Source: an uncultured Clostridia bacterium (GTDB taxonomy: Bacteria; Bacillota; Clostridia; UBA1381). From it: a stretch of DNA of 36,886 nt. The notes below the pieces were generated by a model, which had not been told where the DNA came from, ran no database searches, and saw only the letters and a list, made by a program, of their open reading frames with translations. The DNA lies in assembly GCA_947623955.1 (NCBI GenBank), contig CANQIP010000014.1, positions 1 to 36,886 on the forward strand. The letters are read 5' to 3'. Position 1 is the stretch's first letter. Each line of letters starts with the position of its first letter. Below are positions 1-9,466 of the stretch, piece by piece. Both the position numbers and the translations under genes were made by a program.

Positions 1-13
1 TCATATTTTTCAT
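1..13 (-). CDS. Possible start of a truncated divergent gene
   Basis: On the minus strand an AAAGGA ribosome binding site is followed by two in-frame ATG codons, at 13 and at 4; the second has the better spacing (9 bases). A good sigma-A promoter lies upstream (50-79). Only one to four codons are inside the window, so the product cannot be named. This would be the gene divergent from hypB. Confidence 0.35.
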
Positions 14-49
14 TCCTTTCCACAGAACAAACTACCTATTATCCATTTA

Positions 50-79
50 ATTTTATCACAAAATACAAATATAGGACAA
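50..79 (-). promoter_or_regulatory. Sigma-A promoter for the divergent gene at the window edge
   Basis: Minus-strand -35 TTGTCC at 74-79 and -10 TAAAAT at 50-55 with an 18-bp spacer. The -10 box is preceded by TGTGA, giving a TGn extension. It points toward the left edge of the window. Confidence 0.5.
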
Positions 80-113
80 TCGAAATGCAGACTTTTTAGT
101 GTAATTATTTGAC

Positions 114-142
114 TTGATTTTACACGGATTTTGTGATAGAAT
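114..142 (+). promoter_or_regulatory. Sigma-A promoter of hypBA
   Basis: The -35 box TTGATT (114-119) and -10 box TAGAAT (137-142) are separated by 17 bp. The -10 is extended (TGA directly upstream). Transcription would start near 149 and leave a leader of about 24 bases with the GGAGG ribosome binding site of hypB. Confidence 0.7.
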
Positions 143-172
143 ATACCAAGCAAATCACGGAGGGTTACGGAT

Positions 173-832
173 ATGGAAATAAAAGTCGTACATCAGATTA
201 TGGAGTGGAACGAGGACTGCTCGGACAAGATAAAGAAGGATCTGCGCGAAAAAAAGGTGTGCCTTGTGAATGTAATGGGCAGCCCGGGCGCGGGTAAAAC
301 GTCGGTGATAACGTCGATTATAGAAAGGTTGTCGGACAGGTTCAGGATAGGCGTTATCGAGGGCGACATCGCGGGCAAGATCGACGCGGAGAAGATACAG
401 TCGCTCGGTATACCCGTTGTGCAGCTTAACACCGACGGCGCGTGCCACATCGAGGCTATGGCAATCGACAATATGCTGCCCGACTTCGACCTTGACGCGC
501 TCGACGTTATTTTTGTGGAGAATATCGGCAACCTCGTGTGTCCCGCCGAGTTCAACATAGGCGAGGACTTCCGCGTCGCGCTGCTGTCAGTGCCGGAGGG
601 CGACGACAAGGCGGCGAAGTACCCGCTGATGTTCAGCACCACCGACGCGCTTGTCATTAACAAGTATGACATGGTTGACTATTTCGATTTCGACACCGAC
701 CGCGTTGTGAAGGACGCGACCGACCGCAATCCGAACGTGAAAATATTTAAGGTATCGAATAAAACGGGCGACGGTCTTGACGAGTTTCTTGACTGGCTCG
801 GTAAAAGAATTGAGGATAAAATAAGTGCATGA
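173..832 (+). CDS. hypB: Hydrogenase nickel incorporation GTPase HypB
   Basis: Cytoplasmic SIMIBI-class GTPase that, with HypA, inserts nickel into [NiFe]-hydrogenase precursors. The 219-aa protein shows Walker A GSPGAGKT (residues 36-43), the EGDIAGKIDAEKI switch region (63-75), the metal-site pair Cys91-His92 in TDGACHIEA, the family motif ENIGNLVCPAEFNIGED (116-132) with Cys123, and a base-recognition motif NKYD (163-166). It lacks the histidine-rich N-terminal nickel store found in some HypB proteins. The ATG follows GGAGG with good spacing. The stop codon overlaps the hypA start by 8 bases, so translation is probably coupled. The order hypB-hypA is the reverse of the commonest order. No hydrogenase structural gene is in the window. 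Confidence 0.95.
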   Translation: MEIKVVHQIMEWNEDCSDKIKKDLREKKVCLVNVMGSPGAGKTSVITSIIERLSDRFRIGVIEGDIAGKIDAEKIQSLGIPVVQLNTDGACHIEAMAIDNMLPDFDLDALDVIFVENIGNLVCPAEFNIGEDFRVALLSVPEGDDKAAKYPLMFSTTDALVINKYDMVDYFDFDTDRVVKDATDRNPNVKIFKVSNKTGDGLDEFLDWLGKRIEDKISA

Positions 833-1166
833 GCTGTCCGTAACGCAGAGTATACTCAACATCGCGCTCGAAAGCGCCGAAAAGGCGAGCGCGGGAAAGA
901 TAAATAAAATAACGATAGCGGCGGGGGAGATGACCGGCTACGTTCCCAAGTACGTGCAGGAGTATTTTAATATCGTGAGCTGCGGCACGATTGCCGAGGG
1001 CGCGGAGCTTGAGTTTAAAAAAATACCCGCGTCCGCGCTGTGCCGTTCGTGCGGAAAGGAAACGCCGCTTACCGATTACCGCTTTATATGCGCCCATTGC
1101 GGCGGCAATGACTTAAAGCTCACCCACGGGCGCGAGTTTCTTGTGGACAGTATAGATGTTGACTGA
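825..1166 (+). CDS. hypA: Hydrogenase maturation nickel metallochaperone HypA
   Basis: Small zinc-containing protein of 113 aa that carries nickel and hands it to HypB/hydrogenase. The GTG at 825 is chosen as start because it gives the invariant N-terminus MHELS, in which His2 is a nickel ligand, and because it overlaps the end of hypB. The structural zinc site is Cys73-x2-Cys76 and Cys89-x2-Cys92. Length matches the family (about 113-118 aa). It ends 7 bases before a strong terminator, so hypBA is a two-gene transcript. Confidence 0.95.
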   Translation: MHELSVTQSILNIALESAEKASAGKINKITIAAGEMTGYVPKYVQEYFNIVSCGTIAEGAELEFKKIPASALCRSCGKETPLTDYRFICAHCGGNDLKLTHGREFLVDSIDVD

Positions 1167-1173
1167 CAAATTA

Positions 1174-1202
1174 AAAAGACCCGATTTAAAATCGGGTCTT
1201 TT
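1174..1202. terminator. Bidirectional rho-independent terminator
   Basis: Inverted repeat GACCCGAT / ATCGGGTC (1178-1185 and 1191-1198) with a 5-base loop, flanked by an A-run on the left and a T-run on the right. It closes hypBA from the left and the GH43 operon, which ends at 1214, from the right. Confidence 0.9.
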
Positions 1203-1213
1203 GTGTTGCGTTG

Positions 1214-4200
1214 TTATTCGCAAAGCAGTTTAACCTGCTCGTCGGTGAGAGTTTCGTTAAACAGCTTTAAATTGTCAATCGCGCCGTTGAACGGTGTATC
1301 CCACGCGTTTGCACCGACAAACATTCTTGTTGTATCGTCGATTATATTCGCGATATTACCGCTTGCGACAAGCGCACCGTCAACGTAAACCTTGCCCGAT
1401 GTGCCGCTTGCGGTCACGGTGATTGTATGCCATGTGTTTAGCTGTATTTTATTGTTGTTTTCACCATACAGCGCATAGAATTTGCTATCGTCGGTGTTAG
1501 CGTCGGTTACGTCTCTCGACCATACGAGCGGCGCGTCGTCAAGCTGCAGCCAGTGACCCTGAGGAATAACCGAAATCCACCGCGCGTCCTCATCGCCGCC
1601 TTTTATCGTGTCGCCGTCATAGTCAGCCCAGAATACCATTGCAGTACTCGCCGTTGCAGCCTTTATGTTAGCGTCGAACGACACCGTGTAATTTGCTCCG
1701 GAGGGTTTTACCACTGTCGGCAGCGCGACACCGTACGAACCTTCTCCCGTGAACGAAATCGCCTTGTCGTCAGTCTCGCCCGATGCTCCGTCAACGTATG
1801 TCGCCGCTGTTACTGTTGTCGTTTCGGTTATCTTTGAGCCGATAAGCGTTCCCGACTGCTCCGATACCGAGTCGGTCAGATCGCCGTCAAAGCTGAAGCT
1901 TGCGGCGGGGTCGGGGAGAGTCACCTCGGGAGGAGCCTCACCCTTTTCGATAGGCGCATAGGTATCCATATCCCACAGGAATACCTTTGTTGCCGTCGTA
2001 CCGTCCGTGGTCGGCGCGTCAACGCTGAGCTCCGCACTCTCGCCCTTTGCTATTTCCGCGTCCTTCATGCTTACTTTGAGCAGCCTGTTGTCGGCGTACG
2101 ATGCGGATATAAGCGCGGCTTTCGCTTTGCCGTTCTTGTTGTTGACAACGGTCGCCGCCGCGCTGCCGTCGGCGTTTTGGGTAAGAGCCGTGTAAACAAG
2201 CGATCCCGTGAGCGTTGTCGGCTCCGTAACGATGCTCAAATCGTCGAAGTATATTGACTGGCTTTTGCTGTTTTCCGTTGTACCCCAGAATACGGGGAAT
2301 GTGTCAACATAGTCGGTAAACACTGTTCTACCGCCGAATGTCATCGTTCTTGTATATACATCGCCGTCGTTTTTGATCGTAATCACAAGCTCTTGATATT
2401 CAGTCGTAAGACCTGTGAGCTCCGTTCCCGCCTCGGCGGACGTGGAGTCGTTGTATCTCAGTACGGAGCCCGCCGCGCCCTGTTTTATCCATATGCTTGC
2501 CGTCGCTATATATCCGTCGGGGATAACAGGCGTGGTGATCTTCATACGACCGCCGCGTGACGCGCTTTGATATTTTCCGCTGTTAAGCACAAGCGCGTTG
2601 CCTGTTCTGCCGCCGGTCTGTATCGCAAAGTTTTGACCGGGCTGGAGGTCGCCGTCACACGTACCCATATAGAGCGTTACGCCTTCGAGAGCGGTGTATG
2701 GGGTCGGGTCATTTGTGAGGCTCTTCAGCGTTCCCACAGTTGTGTTAAAGTCCTGCGTAATATCCGCTCCGGGCTGCGGGTCAGCCTCGGGCGTTGCCAC
2801 GTTTATTACGGGTTCGGGCTTTGCGGTTGCCGCGCCCACGGTGAACGTCGAAGCGTCGGCGTCCTGACCGAAGGAGAGCGTCAGCGTGTCGCCGAGAACG
2901 GTCAGGTACTTACCGGGGTCGCTCACGCTTACGAACGACACACCGTCCGCGTCGCCGTTAAGCGCGCCGACCGTCTTAAATGTCATTTTGTCGTTCATGT
3001 TGTTGTCTATATCCTGCGTAAGCTCCACGCCCGTACCGGTCGAGGAAATGTACAGACCCGGCTTGTCGACGGATTGGATCGAAACGTAGTTTGCGTAATC
3101 CGCCTCGCCCTTCTTAGCCTTAGCCGGCATGATTTCCCAAGCCGTCGCGTACGCGTTCTCCGCGTCGGAAACGGTCACGCCGGTATGAATGGGGTACGCC
3201 GCGTCACCGAGCGAGTTCTCAAACGCGCTGTGACCGACGTATTTACCACTCTTTGACTTGATCGTGCTCGCCGTACCGGTAAGACCTATCGACGTTTCCG
3301 TAACGGGGTATACGTAGCCGTTTTCGTCAAATTTAAGCTCGTCGATACATACCGAGCGACGGAAGCCGAAACCGTTCGGGAGCGCGCCGTTGTGGTATAT
3401 GAAGTACGTCTTGTTATTGAAGTCGATTACCGACGGGTGGTTTGTGTTCGAGGTCGCCGTCGGCGGCATTATTATCTGCTTGAAATCGTATCTGCCGTTC
3501 ATGGGGTCGTCGGTCATGGCGTACGCCATTTCCTCGCGCCAGTTCATGGCGTAGAACAGGTAATACTTATCGCCGCGCTTGTAGAGCCACGGCGCCTCGG
3601 TGAATACGCCGTTACCCATCGACTTGATTTTCTTTTCCTTAACGTCCTTGTGCATTACGATGTCGCCGTCGCCGTCAATGTCCTTAACGGAGACCATATC
3701 CTCGTTAAGCTCGCAGATGTAATATTTGCCGTTGCCCCATGCGAGGTAGCGGTGCTCGTTGCCCGACGCGTCCTTGTCGATAAGCACGGTCGGGTCAATA
3801 TCGTTCCAGCCGCTTGACTCCGGCGTTGTGAAAGTTCCCTTTACGAGTGGGTGACCTATGTCTGTATACGGGCCTTCGGGATTATCCGCGACAGCCACAC
3901 CTATCGACTGCTTGCCGCCGGACGTGCTGTCCCATGTGCAGAAGTAGAGGTAATATTTATCTTTGTACGGAACCATCTGGCTTGCCCATGCCGCGTTCTT
4001 GTTGCTCGCCCATGAAATTGAGCTGCATTCAAGCACGGAGCCCTTGTATTCCCAAGTTTCCATGTCCTTCGATGTGTAGAGCAGCCAGTTGGGCATGGTG
4101 TAGCCCGCGTTGGCGTTCGTTACCGAGTCGGTCGTCGTGTCGTGACCTACGATAAGGTAAACGGTATCGCCGATAACGGTCGCGGCAGGGTCGCCCGCGT

Positions 4201-6991
4201 AAACCGTGTTGCCGTTCGTGTCAAAGCCGAGCTCGGGGTTTCCGCCAGCACTCTTGGTTATCGACTTCGCTGCGGGCTCGGTAATCGTTTCGGGCTCGGT
4301 ACGAAGTACGTTCACAGCCGATTTTGTCGCAAGCTGCGTGATGTGGTTCTGATCCGTACCGGTAAGACCGATTACGGGCTTAGCCGCGTCTCTGTCATAT
4401 TCGAGCATCGCGTACATAGTCATAGTGTCGCCCGACTTGTAAAACTCGTCCTTGTTGCCCGACGTGTCGCCGTTTTTCGTGAATTTAAGCGTTACGGTGT
4501 GGTCGTCGTCAAACGTCCATGTACCGATTTCCGCGCCGTCCGCGTTTGTCATTTTCATATCCGCGCCAAGCGTTACCTTTGACGAGAGCACGGGCAGGTC
4601 ATAGTTGCGGTTGGGGTCTACTATACCGCCCGCCGCTGCGCCTATGTCACCCTCGCCGCGTTTTGTCTGACCCACGGATGCGAGATCGTATGTGCCGACA
4701 ATCATATCCTTAGGCAATTTCTGTTCAACCTCGCCGCAGTACGTAACCGGTGCGACAACGGGCCAGCCGTCGGAGGTAAAGAGCATCTTTCTTACCTGCA
4801 AAGTAGCCGCGCCCTCCGCGTGGTTGACGCGCGTGTGCGAAACGTAAAAGCTTTCGTCGCCGCGCGATATTGCGCTGTTATGACCGGGACCGTAGTATGT
4901 TATAGCGTCGCCGGAATTGTTTTGAACGTAATAGTTATGTGTGTCGTTTACTATTGTTCTCGAACCGTCGCCGAGACGGTACGAGCCTATCAGCTTGTAG
5001 CCCGTGGGGACGCTCTTGAGATTTCCGGTCGAAATCGCCGTTCCCATTACCGTGCCGTTCGCGTCAACAAGCTGCGTTCCCATGTTTGTTCCGAACGACG
5101 TTGAAAGCGGACTTCTCGCGATACGCGTGTTGTAGTTGGAGCCGAGCCAACCGTAGGAGGTAAACGCGTAGCGGTAAGCGCCGTGCTCGAACATCCACGC
5201 GCCCTCGGGGCCAGCCGTGCCGTTGCCCGGCTGCGTGAATATCGACGTGCCGAAATTCTTACTGCTCGCGAGCGTAGCGTTGCCATCCTGATATGTCACG
5301 CCTTCAACAAAACCGTCGTCCTTGAGCTTTGCCGCCTGTATGCCGCCCCAGAACGAACCCCAGATGTAATATTTCTGTCCGTCCTTTGAATCGGTGTAAA
5401 TATTTACGTCAATCGCGTTTGTTTTGCTTTGTCCATCTTTTGTCGCGAACACTACGCCATCGTCGACTATATCCGCGTCAGGGTCAGCCCAGAACAGCGG
5501 CGAGCTTGACTTTATCAAGCCAATAACGGAGTTCATGCCGCCAAGTTCGCGGGACATGGAAATATACATCCAGTAAGGATGCGCGGTATCGTCGGGACGG
5601 TAGATTACATCGGGAGCCCAATATGTACCGTTGATTTTGGTTTCACCGTAGCCGTTATCCACCATATACTTAAAGGTTTTATCAAGCATTTGTATTTTGC
5701 CCGCATTTGGCATGTCTCCGTTATCTGCGGTATATTTGGTATTTGTGGTGTGAGTGCCTGCGAAATCATACTTTTTCCAGTTAATCAAATCCTCCGATGT
5801 GAAGATAAGATGGTGCGAGGTGTATACGTAATATGTATCGTTGTTCGGGAATTTCACAATCGACGGGTCGTGCGCGCCGTTCTCGGGGTCGGACGCGGCG
5901 GTAACGGGGCCGTCAACATTGTAATAAAGCGTGCCTGCCGTGTCGGTTGCCGTTGTCTCGCCGTTTGGCGTTGTGAGCTTTACCGTAACATCGCCCGTTA
6001 CCGATGCTTTCGGCACGGTAAGAGTAATCGTGCTTTCCGTAATCGAGTTAATGTCTGCGTCGCCTGTGGCAGCCGCAGTCTCGGAATTGCCGACATAAGC
6101 CGCCGCCGTGACAGAACCGTTTTTCATAGTGTGGTTCTTAACATTTACCTTGATTGTCAGGCTGTCGGCGGTCAAATCCTTTGCGCCGAATATCTCCGTG
6201 TCACCGCTGTAAAAATGCGTTTCGGCTATGTAGCAGTTGTCCTCGAAGGCGTGCTGCTTGCCCTCCTCGATTTTGTCCGCCGCCTCATATTCTTCGGCTT
6301 TCGCTTGAACAGCCGCAATTTCATCTGCGGTTATCGCTCTGTCATAAACCTGGAAATCGTCTATCGAACCGCCGAAATACGGGTCTGCGGAGTACTGCGA
6401 GCGTCCGAGCCAGTTTTGGGTGGTTGTACCCGCGTCCTTCGGGTCATAGGTGATTGCCGTGGTCGTTCCTGCGGAAACGCCGTTTACGTACATGGTAGCC
6501 GCATTGCCGGAGCGCGTCACGACAACAGAGTTCCACTCGCCGATTTTAAGCGTTGCCGTGCTTTGAAGAACCTGCTCCGTGTGAGTTGCCGCGTCCTTGA
6601 TTACGAAACGCGGCTGTCCTATTCCGAACGACGAGGACGGAGCGAGAAAAATATTTGCCGTCTCGCCCGAGCCTATATCGTAAACGCGTGTCCATGCCGC
6701 GTCGCTTGACGGATTGACAAGCACGCTGAATGTAAAGTCGCCCGTGAGCGAGTTGATTGCCGACACGTCGTTGATGTCGGCGTATTGGTTGCCGGACATC
6801 GTCAGTACATGGCTGTATCCCTTTGCCTCAACAGCCGCGCCGTGCAGCGTGTACGCGCTGCCGCCTCCGTCAAACGTGACGCTGACAACGGGGTCGGTTG
6901 CAGCCAAAGCCTGCTGCGGCAGCACGAGTACGCTCATTACCATACCGATGCTTACCGCGCCGCACAGCAGACGTTTAATAAGTCTATTCAT
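1214..6991 (-). CDS. Secreted 1925-aa protein with two GH43 (arabinan-type) domains and two LamG domains
   Basis: Exported glycoside hydrolase predicted to act on arabinan or arabinose side chains of pectin. Order: signal peptide 1-30 (cut after QQALA), LamG fold about 33-230, first GH43 five-bladed propeller about 365-745 with catalytic Asp in HDPS, second Asp in NAID and acid Glu in GPEGAW, a GH43 C-terminal beta domain (about 790-900), a second and different GH43 about 920-1230 (Asp in AGDPA, Asp in NDIDPT, Glu in FTEAPW), a beta-trefoil/AbfB-like segment about 1235-1390, a jelly-roll carbohydrate-binding-like domain about 1400-1600, an Ig-like domain ending KVFLWDMDTYAPIE, and a second LamG about 1695-1925. 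ATG follows AAAGGAGAG. It lies 24 bases behind the 771-aa GH43 gene, so both are one operon. No SLH, LPXTG or dockerin: free or held by binding modules. Exact substrate is inferred. Confidence 0.9.
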   Translation of the reverse strand: MNRLIKRLLCGAVSIGMVMSVLVLPQQALAATDPVVSVTFDGGGSAYTLHGAAVEAKGYSHVLTMSGNQYADINDVSAINSLTGDFTFSVLVNPSSDAAWTRVYDIGSGETANIFLAPSSSFGIGQPRFVIKDAATHTEQVLQSTATLKIGEWNSVVVTRSGNAATMYVNGVSAGTTTAITYDPKDAGTTTQNWLGRSQYSADPYFGGSIDDFQVYDRAITADEIAAVQAKAEEYEAADKIEEGKQHAFEDNCYIAETHFYSGDTEIFGAKDLTADSLTIKVNVKNHTMKNGSVTAAAYVGNSETAAATGDADINSITESTITLTVPKASVTGDVTVKLTTPNGETTATDTAGTLYYNVDGPVTAASDPENGAHDPSIVKFPNNDTYYVYTSHHLIFTSEDLINWKKYDFAGTHTTNTKYTADNGDMPNAGKIQMLDKTFKYMVDNGYGETKINGTYWAPDVIYRPDDTAHPYWMYISMSRELGGMNSVIGLIKSSSPLFWADPDADIVDDGVVFATKDGQSKTNAIDVNIYTDSKDGQKYYIWGSFWGGIQAAKLKDDGFVEGVTYQDGNATLASSKNFGTSIFTQPGNGTAGPEGAWMFEHGAYRYAFTSYGWLGSNYNTRIARSPLSTSFGTNMGTQLVDANGTVMGTAISTGNLKSVPTGYKLIGSYRLGDGSRTIVNDTHNYYVQNNSGDAITYYGPGHNSAISRGDESFYVSHTRVNHAEGAATLQVRKMLFTSDGWPVVAPVTYCGEVEQKLPKDMIVGTYDLASVGQTKRGEGDIGAAAGGIVDPNRNYDLPVLSSKVTLGADMKMTNADGAEIGTWTFDDDHTVTLKFTKNGDTSGNKDEFYKSGDTMTMYAMLEYDRDAAKPVIGLTGTDQNHITQLATKSAVNVLRTEPETITEPAAKSITKSAGGNPELGFDTNGNTVYAGDPAATVIGDTVYLIVGHDTTTDSVTNANAGYTMPNWLLYTSKDMETWEYKGSVLECSSISWASNKNAAWASQMVPYKDKYYLYFCTWDSTSGGKQSIGVAVADNPEGPYTDIGHPLVKGTFTTPESSGWNDIDPTVLIDKDASGNEHRYLAWGNGKYYICELNEDMVSVKDIDGDGDIVMHKDVKEKKIKSMGNGVFTEAPWLYKRGDKYYLFYAMNWREEMAYAMTDDPMNGRYDFKQIIMPPTATSNTNHPSVIDFNNKTYFIYHNGALPNGFGFRRSVCIDELKFDENGYVYPVTETSIGLTGTASTIKSKSGKYVGHSAFENSLGDAAYPIHTGVTVSDAENAYATAWEIMPAKAKKGEADYANYVSIQSVDKPGLYISSTGTGVELTQDIDNNMNDKMTFKTVGALNGDADGVSFVSVSDPGKYLTVLGDTLTLSFGQDADASTFTVGAATAKPEPVINVATPEADPQPGADITQDFNTTVGTLKSLTNDPTPYTALEGVTLYMGTCDGDLQPGQNFAIQTGGRTGNALVLNSGKYQSASRGGRMKITTPVIPDGYIATASIWIKQGAAGSVLRYNDSTSAEAGTELTGLTTEYQELVITIKNDGDVYTRTMTFGGRTVFTDYVDTFPVFWGTTENSKSQSIYFDDLSIVTEPTTLTGSLVYTALTQNADGSAAATVVNNKNGKAKAALISASYADNRLLKVSMKDAEIAKGESAELSVDAPTTDGTTATKVFLWDMDTYAPIEKGEAPPEVTLPDPAASFSFDGDLTDSVSEQSGTLIGSKITETTTVTAATYVDGASGETDDKAISFTGEGSYGVALPTVVKPSGANYTVSFDANIKAATASTAMVFWADYDGDTIKGGDEDARWISVIPQGHWLQLDDAPLVWSRDVTDANTDDSKFYALYGENNNKIQLNTWHTITVTASGTSGKVYVDGALVASGNIANIIDDTTRMFVGANAWDTPFNGAIDNLKLFNETLTDEQVKLLCE

Positions 6992-7015
6992 TTCACTCTC
7001 TCCTTTATTTTGAAT

Positions 7016-9331
7016 TTATTTATATACAACGGAGCTTATCGCTTTTTTGCCCCATTTTGTTACGTTGTTTTGATTTGTGCCGGTGAACTGTATCGTTTGC
7101 GCGCCGGTGTCGCTGTCGCAGGCGAGACTTACGAACGCCGTCACGACCTCATCGCCGATATTGAGCGTTATAACGTCCGTGCCGCCCTCGGTATAGCTCC
7201 ACGTTCCCGAAATATCTCCAAGCGTCAGCGTTTTGTCGGCGTTCAGCACGAGTTTTTTCGATGTGAGCATGGCGTTTGTGTTGTCGCCGATTGAAATGTA
7301 ATCCCACTGACCCGCGATATTGTCGGCGTTTAATTTATTGCCGTCGCCGCTATCGCCGTCCTGATACCTTTCGGGCGTTACAACGGGCCAGCCGTCGGCG
7401 TTCCAGTACATCGGGCGGACGTTGAGCGTCGCGTAGCCGCCCTTTACGGTGCGGACGTGGTGAACGAGGTACCAGTCATCGCCGTCGTGCAGCACGCTGT
7501 TGTGACCGGGGCCGTAGTACGTCGTACCCATCGGGAACTGATACGAGCCGATAAGCTTGTAGCCGTAGGTGTTGTTCGCCTCGCTTTCGGGGTCGTCGTA
7601 GCGGTCAACGCTGTTTCCGTTTTCGTCAACGTAGGGGCCTGTTATGCTCTTTGAACGCGCCACGCGTATCTGGTATGTGTCGGACAGGCTGTCGTAGGAC
7701 GTGAAAAGGTAATAATAGCCTGTGTCCTCGTTGTAGACAACATACGCGCCCTCGGGGCCTCCTATGCCGCGGAAACGGCTCATAATGCGCGTTCCGACGG
7801 TAGACGGGTCTTTGACCGTGCCGTCGTCGTTCAATTCCTTAATATGTATGCCCTCCCAGAACGAGCCGTAAACCATATACTTTTGCCCCGTTTCGCGGTC
7901 GGCGCAGATGTTGGAGTCGATCGCGTTTACTCTGCCGAGCTCCTTGTCGTCGCTCTTGCTTTGGAATATGATTTGTCCGTTCTCCCACGGGCCCTCCGGC
8001 GACGCGGATTTAAACAGAATTATCGCCGAATTGTTCTGACCGAACGCGTCCGAATACGAGCAGGTGAGGTGGTAGGGGGTAGCCGTATCGCTCTCGTCGT
8101 AGTACATGTCGGGCGCCCAGATGTTGGAATACTGCGATTTGTCGTCGTGCTTGTACGCGTCGTAAACGCACTTCGGCACCTCGGGTAGCGTGTTCACGGT
8201 TTTTGTCCACGTTTTCAGGTCGTCGGATTTGAAAATGTCGATCATGCCCGTGGAATACACGTAATATGTACCGCTTTTCGGGTCTTTGAAAATTGACGGG
8301 TCATGCACGCCGACTGTGTTGTCGAGAGTGTCGGCGGGTAGCGGTTCAATGCTGTATCTGCCCTTCATAATTACCTCCGACGAGACGCGCCCGATACCGC
8401 TTGCGTCGGTGTACAGGTACGCGGAGACCGTGTGCGCGTCGTCGTTTATCTTAATCGTGTTAGCCATACCGTCAGCCGTTTCACCGGACGCGAGCGTGAC
8501 GCTGTTCGTAGTTTTTACCGAAACAAGACGACCGTCACTATCGTAAACCGCGCTCACGAGCGAGCAGCGCACGGGCTTATTTTTGTAATTTTTAATCTCG
8601 GCATACGATGTGACATTCCCGTCCGCCGTGTAATCAAATCCCGCCTTGACCTCGACCGTGTCGGCGTTTGACGCGAGCTTTACTTCCTTTTCGGTGAGCG
8701 CGTAGTCGCGTATCTCGAAGTTGTCGATCATACCCGTAAAGTACACGTCCTGCGGCTGCTGCGACTTGCCGAGATAGTTTTGTCCCGTTTTGCCGAGCAG
8801 TCCCAAATCGTTTACGAACGACGTTGAAGTTGCCGCTATTTCACCGTTTATGTACAGCCGTGCCTCACCGCCCCTGCGCGTGATAACGGCGTGGTTCCAC
8901 TCATTCAGCTTGAAGAAAATGCTGTCCGAATACAAATCGTCGCCCTTGTAGCGGAACTTCGGCACGCCGCCGCCCCAGGTGGTGAAGTACATAAAATTAT
9001 TTTGGTCGCTCGCAAGGTCGAACACACGCGCGAACGACGCCTCGTTTTCGGGGTACACGTCAACCGAGATCGAGTAGTCGCCCGTAAGTCCTTCCGTAAT
9101 ATCGTCGGCAAGCTTTACGTACTGATTTTTCTCTCCGTCAAGCTTTACCGCCTTGCCGTCAATTCCGTCCGCGAGCGACGCGCCGTCCATAAGCTCGTAC
9201 GCTCCGCCGCCCTCGTCGAAGGTGACGCTGTACGTTGCCGCGCCATCGTATTTCGCGGCGAACGCCGCCGTACAGAGCGCGGACGAAACAATACATATAG
9301 CCGCCGTCACAGCGGCTGTTCTCTTTATCAT
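7016..9331 (-). CDS. Secreted LamG-GH43 arabinanase-type glycoside hydrolase
   Basis: 771-aa exported enzyme, first gene of the arabinan operon. Signal peptide 1-26 (cut after AAFAA or just before), LamG/concanavalin-like domain about 30-222, an Ig-like domain about 225-320 ending SAYLYTDASG, then a GH43 propeller about 335-690 with the expected three acids: Asp base in GVHDPSIF, Asp in NAIDSNI, and Glu in GGPEGAYV. The end is a small beta domain typical of GH43 endo-arabinanases. It is closely related in layout to the first half of the downstream 1925-aa protein, including the motif YYGPGHNS, so one may be a duplicate of the other. ATG follows GGAGGATA. Endo-1,5-alpha-L-arabinanase is the best guess; another GH43 specificity is possible. 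Confidence 0.9.
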   Translation of the reverse strand: MIKRTAAVTAAICIVSSALCTAAFAAKYDGAATYSVTFDEGGGAYELMDGASLADGIDGKAVKLDGEKNQYVKLADDITEGLTGDYSISVDVYPENEASFARVFDLASDQNNFMYFTTWGGGVPKFRYKGDDLYSDSIFFKLNEWNHAVITRRGGEARLYINGEIAATSTSFVNDLGLLGKTGQNYLGKSQQPQDVYFTGMIDNFEIRDYALTEKEVKLASNADTVEVKAGFDYTADGNVTSYAEIKNYKNKPVRCSLVSAVYDSDGRLVSVKTTNSVTLASGETADGMANTIKINDDAHTVSAYLYTDASGIGRVSSEVIMKGRYSIEPLPADTLDNTVGVHDPSIFKDPKSGTYYVYSTGMIDIFKSDDLKTWTKTVNTLPEVPKCVYDAYKHDDKSQYSNIWAPDMYYDESDTATPYHLTCSYSDAFGQNNSAIILFKSASPEGPWENGQIIFQSKSDDKELGRVNAIDSNICADRETGQKYMVYGSFWEGIHIKELNDDGTVKDPSTVGTRIMSRFRGIGGPEGAYVVYNEDTGYYYLFTSYDSLSDTYQIRVARSKSITGPYVDENGNSVDRYDDPESEANNTYGYKLIGSYQFPMGTTYYGPGHNSVLHDGDDWYLVHHVRTVKGGYATLNVRPMYWNADGWPVVTPERYQDGDSGDGNKLNADNIAGQWDYISIGDNTNAMLTSKKLVLNADKTLTLGDISGTWSYTEGGTDVITLNIGDEVVTAFVSLACDSDTGAQTIQFTGTNQNNVTKWGKKAISSVVYK

Positions 9332-9366
9332 AACATATCCTCCGCAAAATCATTATTAGTAGATAT

Positions 9367-9395
9367 ATTATAACAAAATTTCGGCAATGTGTAAA
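9367..9395 (-). promoter_or_regulatory. Sigma-A promoter of the GH43 operon
   Basis: Minus-strand -35 TTTACA (9390-9395), 17-bp spacer, -10 TATAAT (9367-9372). The leader to the ATG at 9331 is about 30 bases. The 297-base space 9332-9628 between the GH43 operon and the GLUG gene holds this promoter, the divergent promoter/operator at 9467-9539, and A/T-rich sequence. I see no gene in it. Confidence 0.7.
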
Positions 9396-9466
9396 TAAGA
9401 TTACAAAAATTTTTCGAATTTTTTGTTAAAAATATCTCTGACAAAAAATTGCGGATACGGATACCT

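Noticed and set aside
3620-3720. DIDGDGDIV motif in the 1925-aa protein, dockerin-like
   Set aside because: Only one calcium-loop-like copy, placed within the second GH43 domain; a dockerin needs two repeats and its own domain.
5579-6709. 376-codon open frame on the plus strand
   Set aside because: Antisense to the LamG/GH43 part of the 1925-aa gene; Arg/Val/Cys-rich composition without any recognisable domain and no start signal.
8870-9440. LytTR-type repeats before the GH43 operon promoter
   Set aside because: A TTCGAAAAATT segment lies near the right distance from the -35 box, but no second copy occurs 20-22 bases away.
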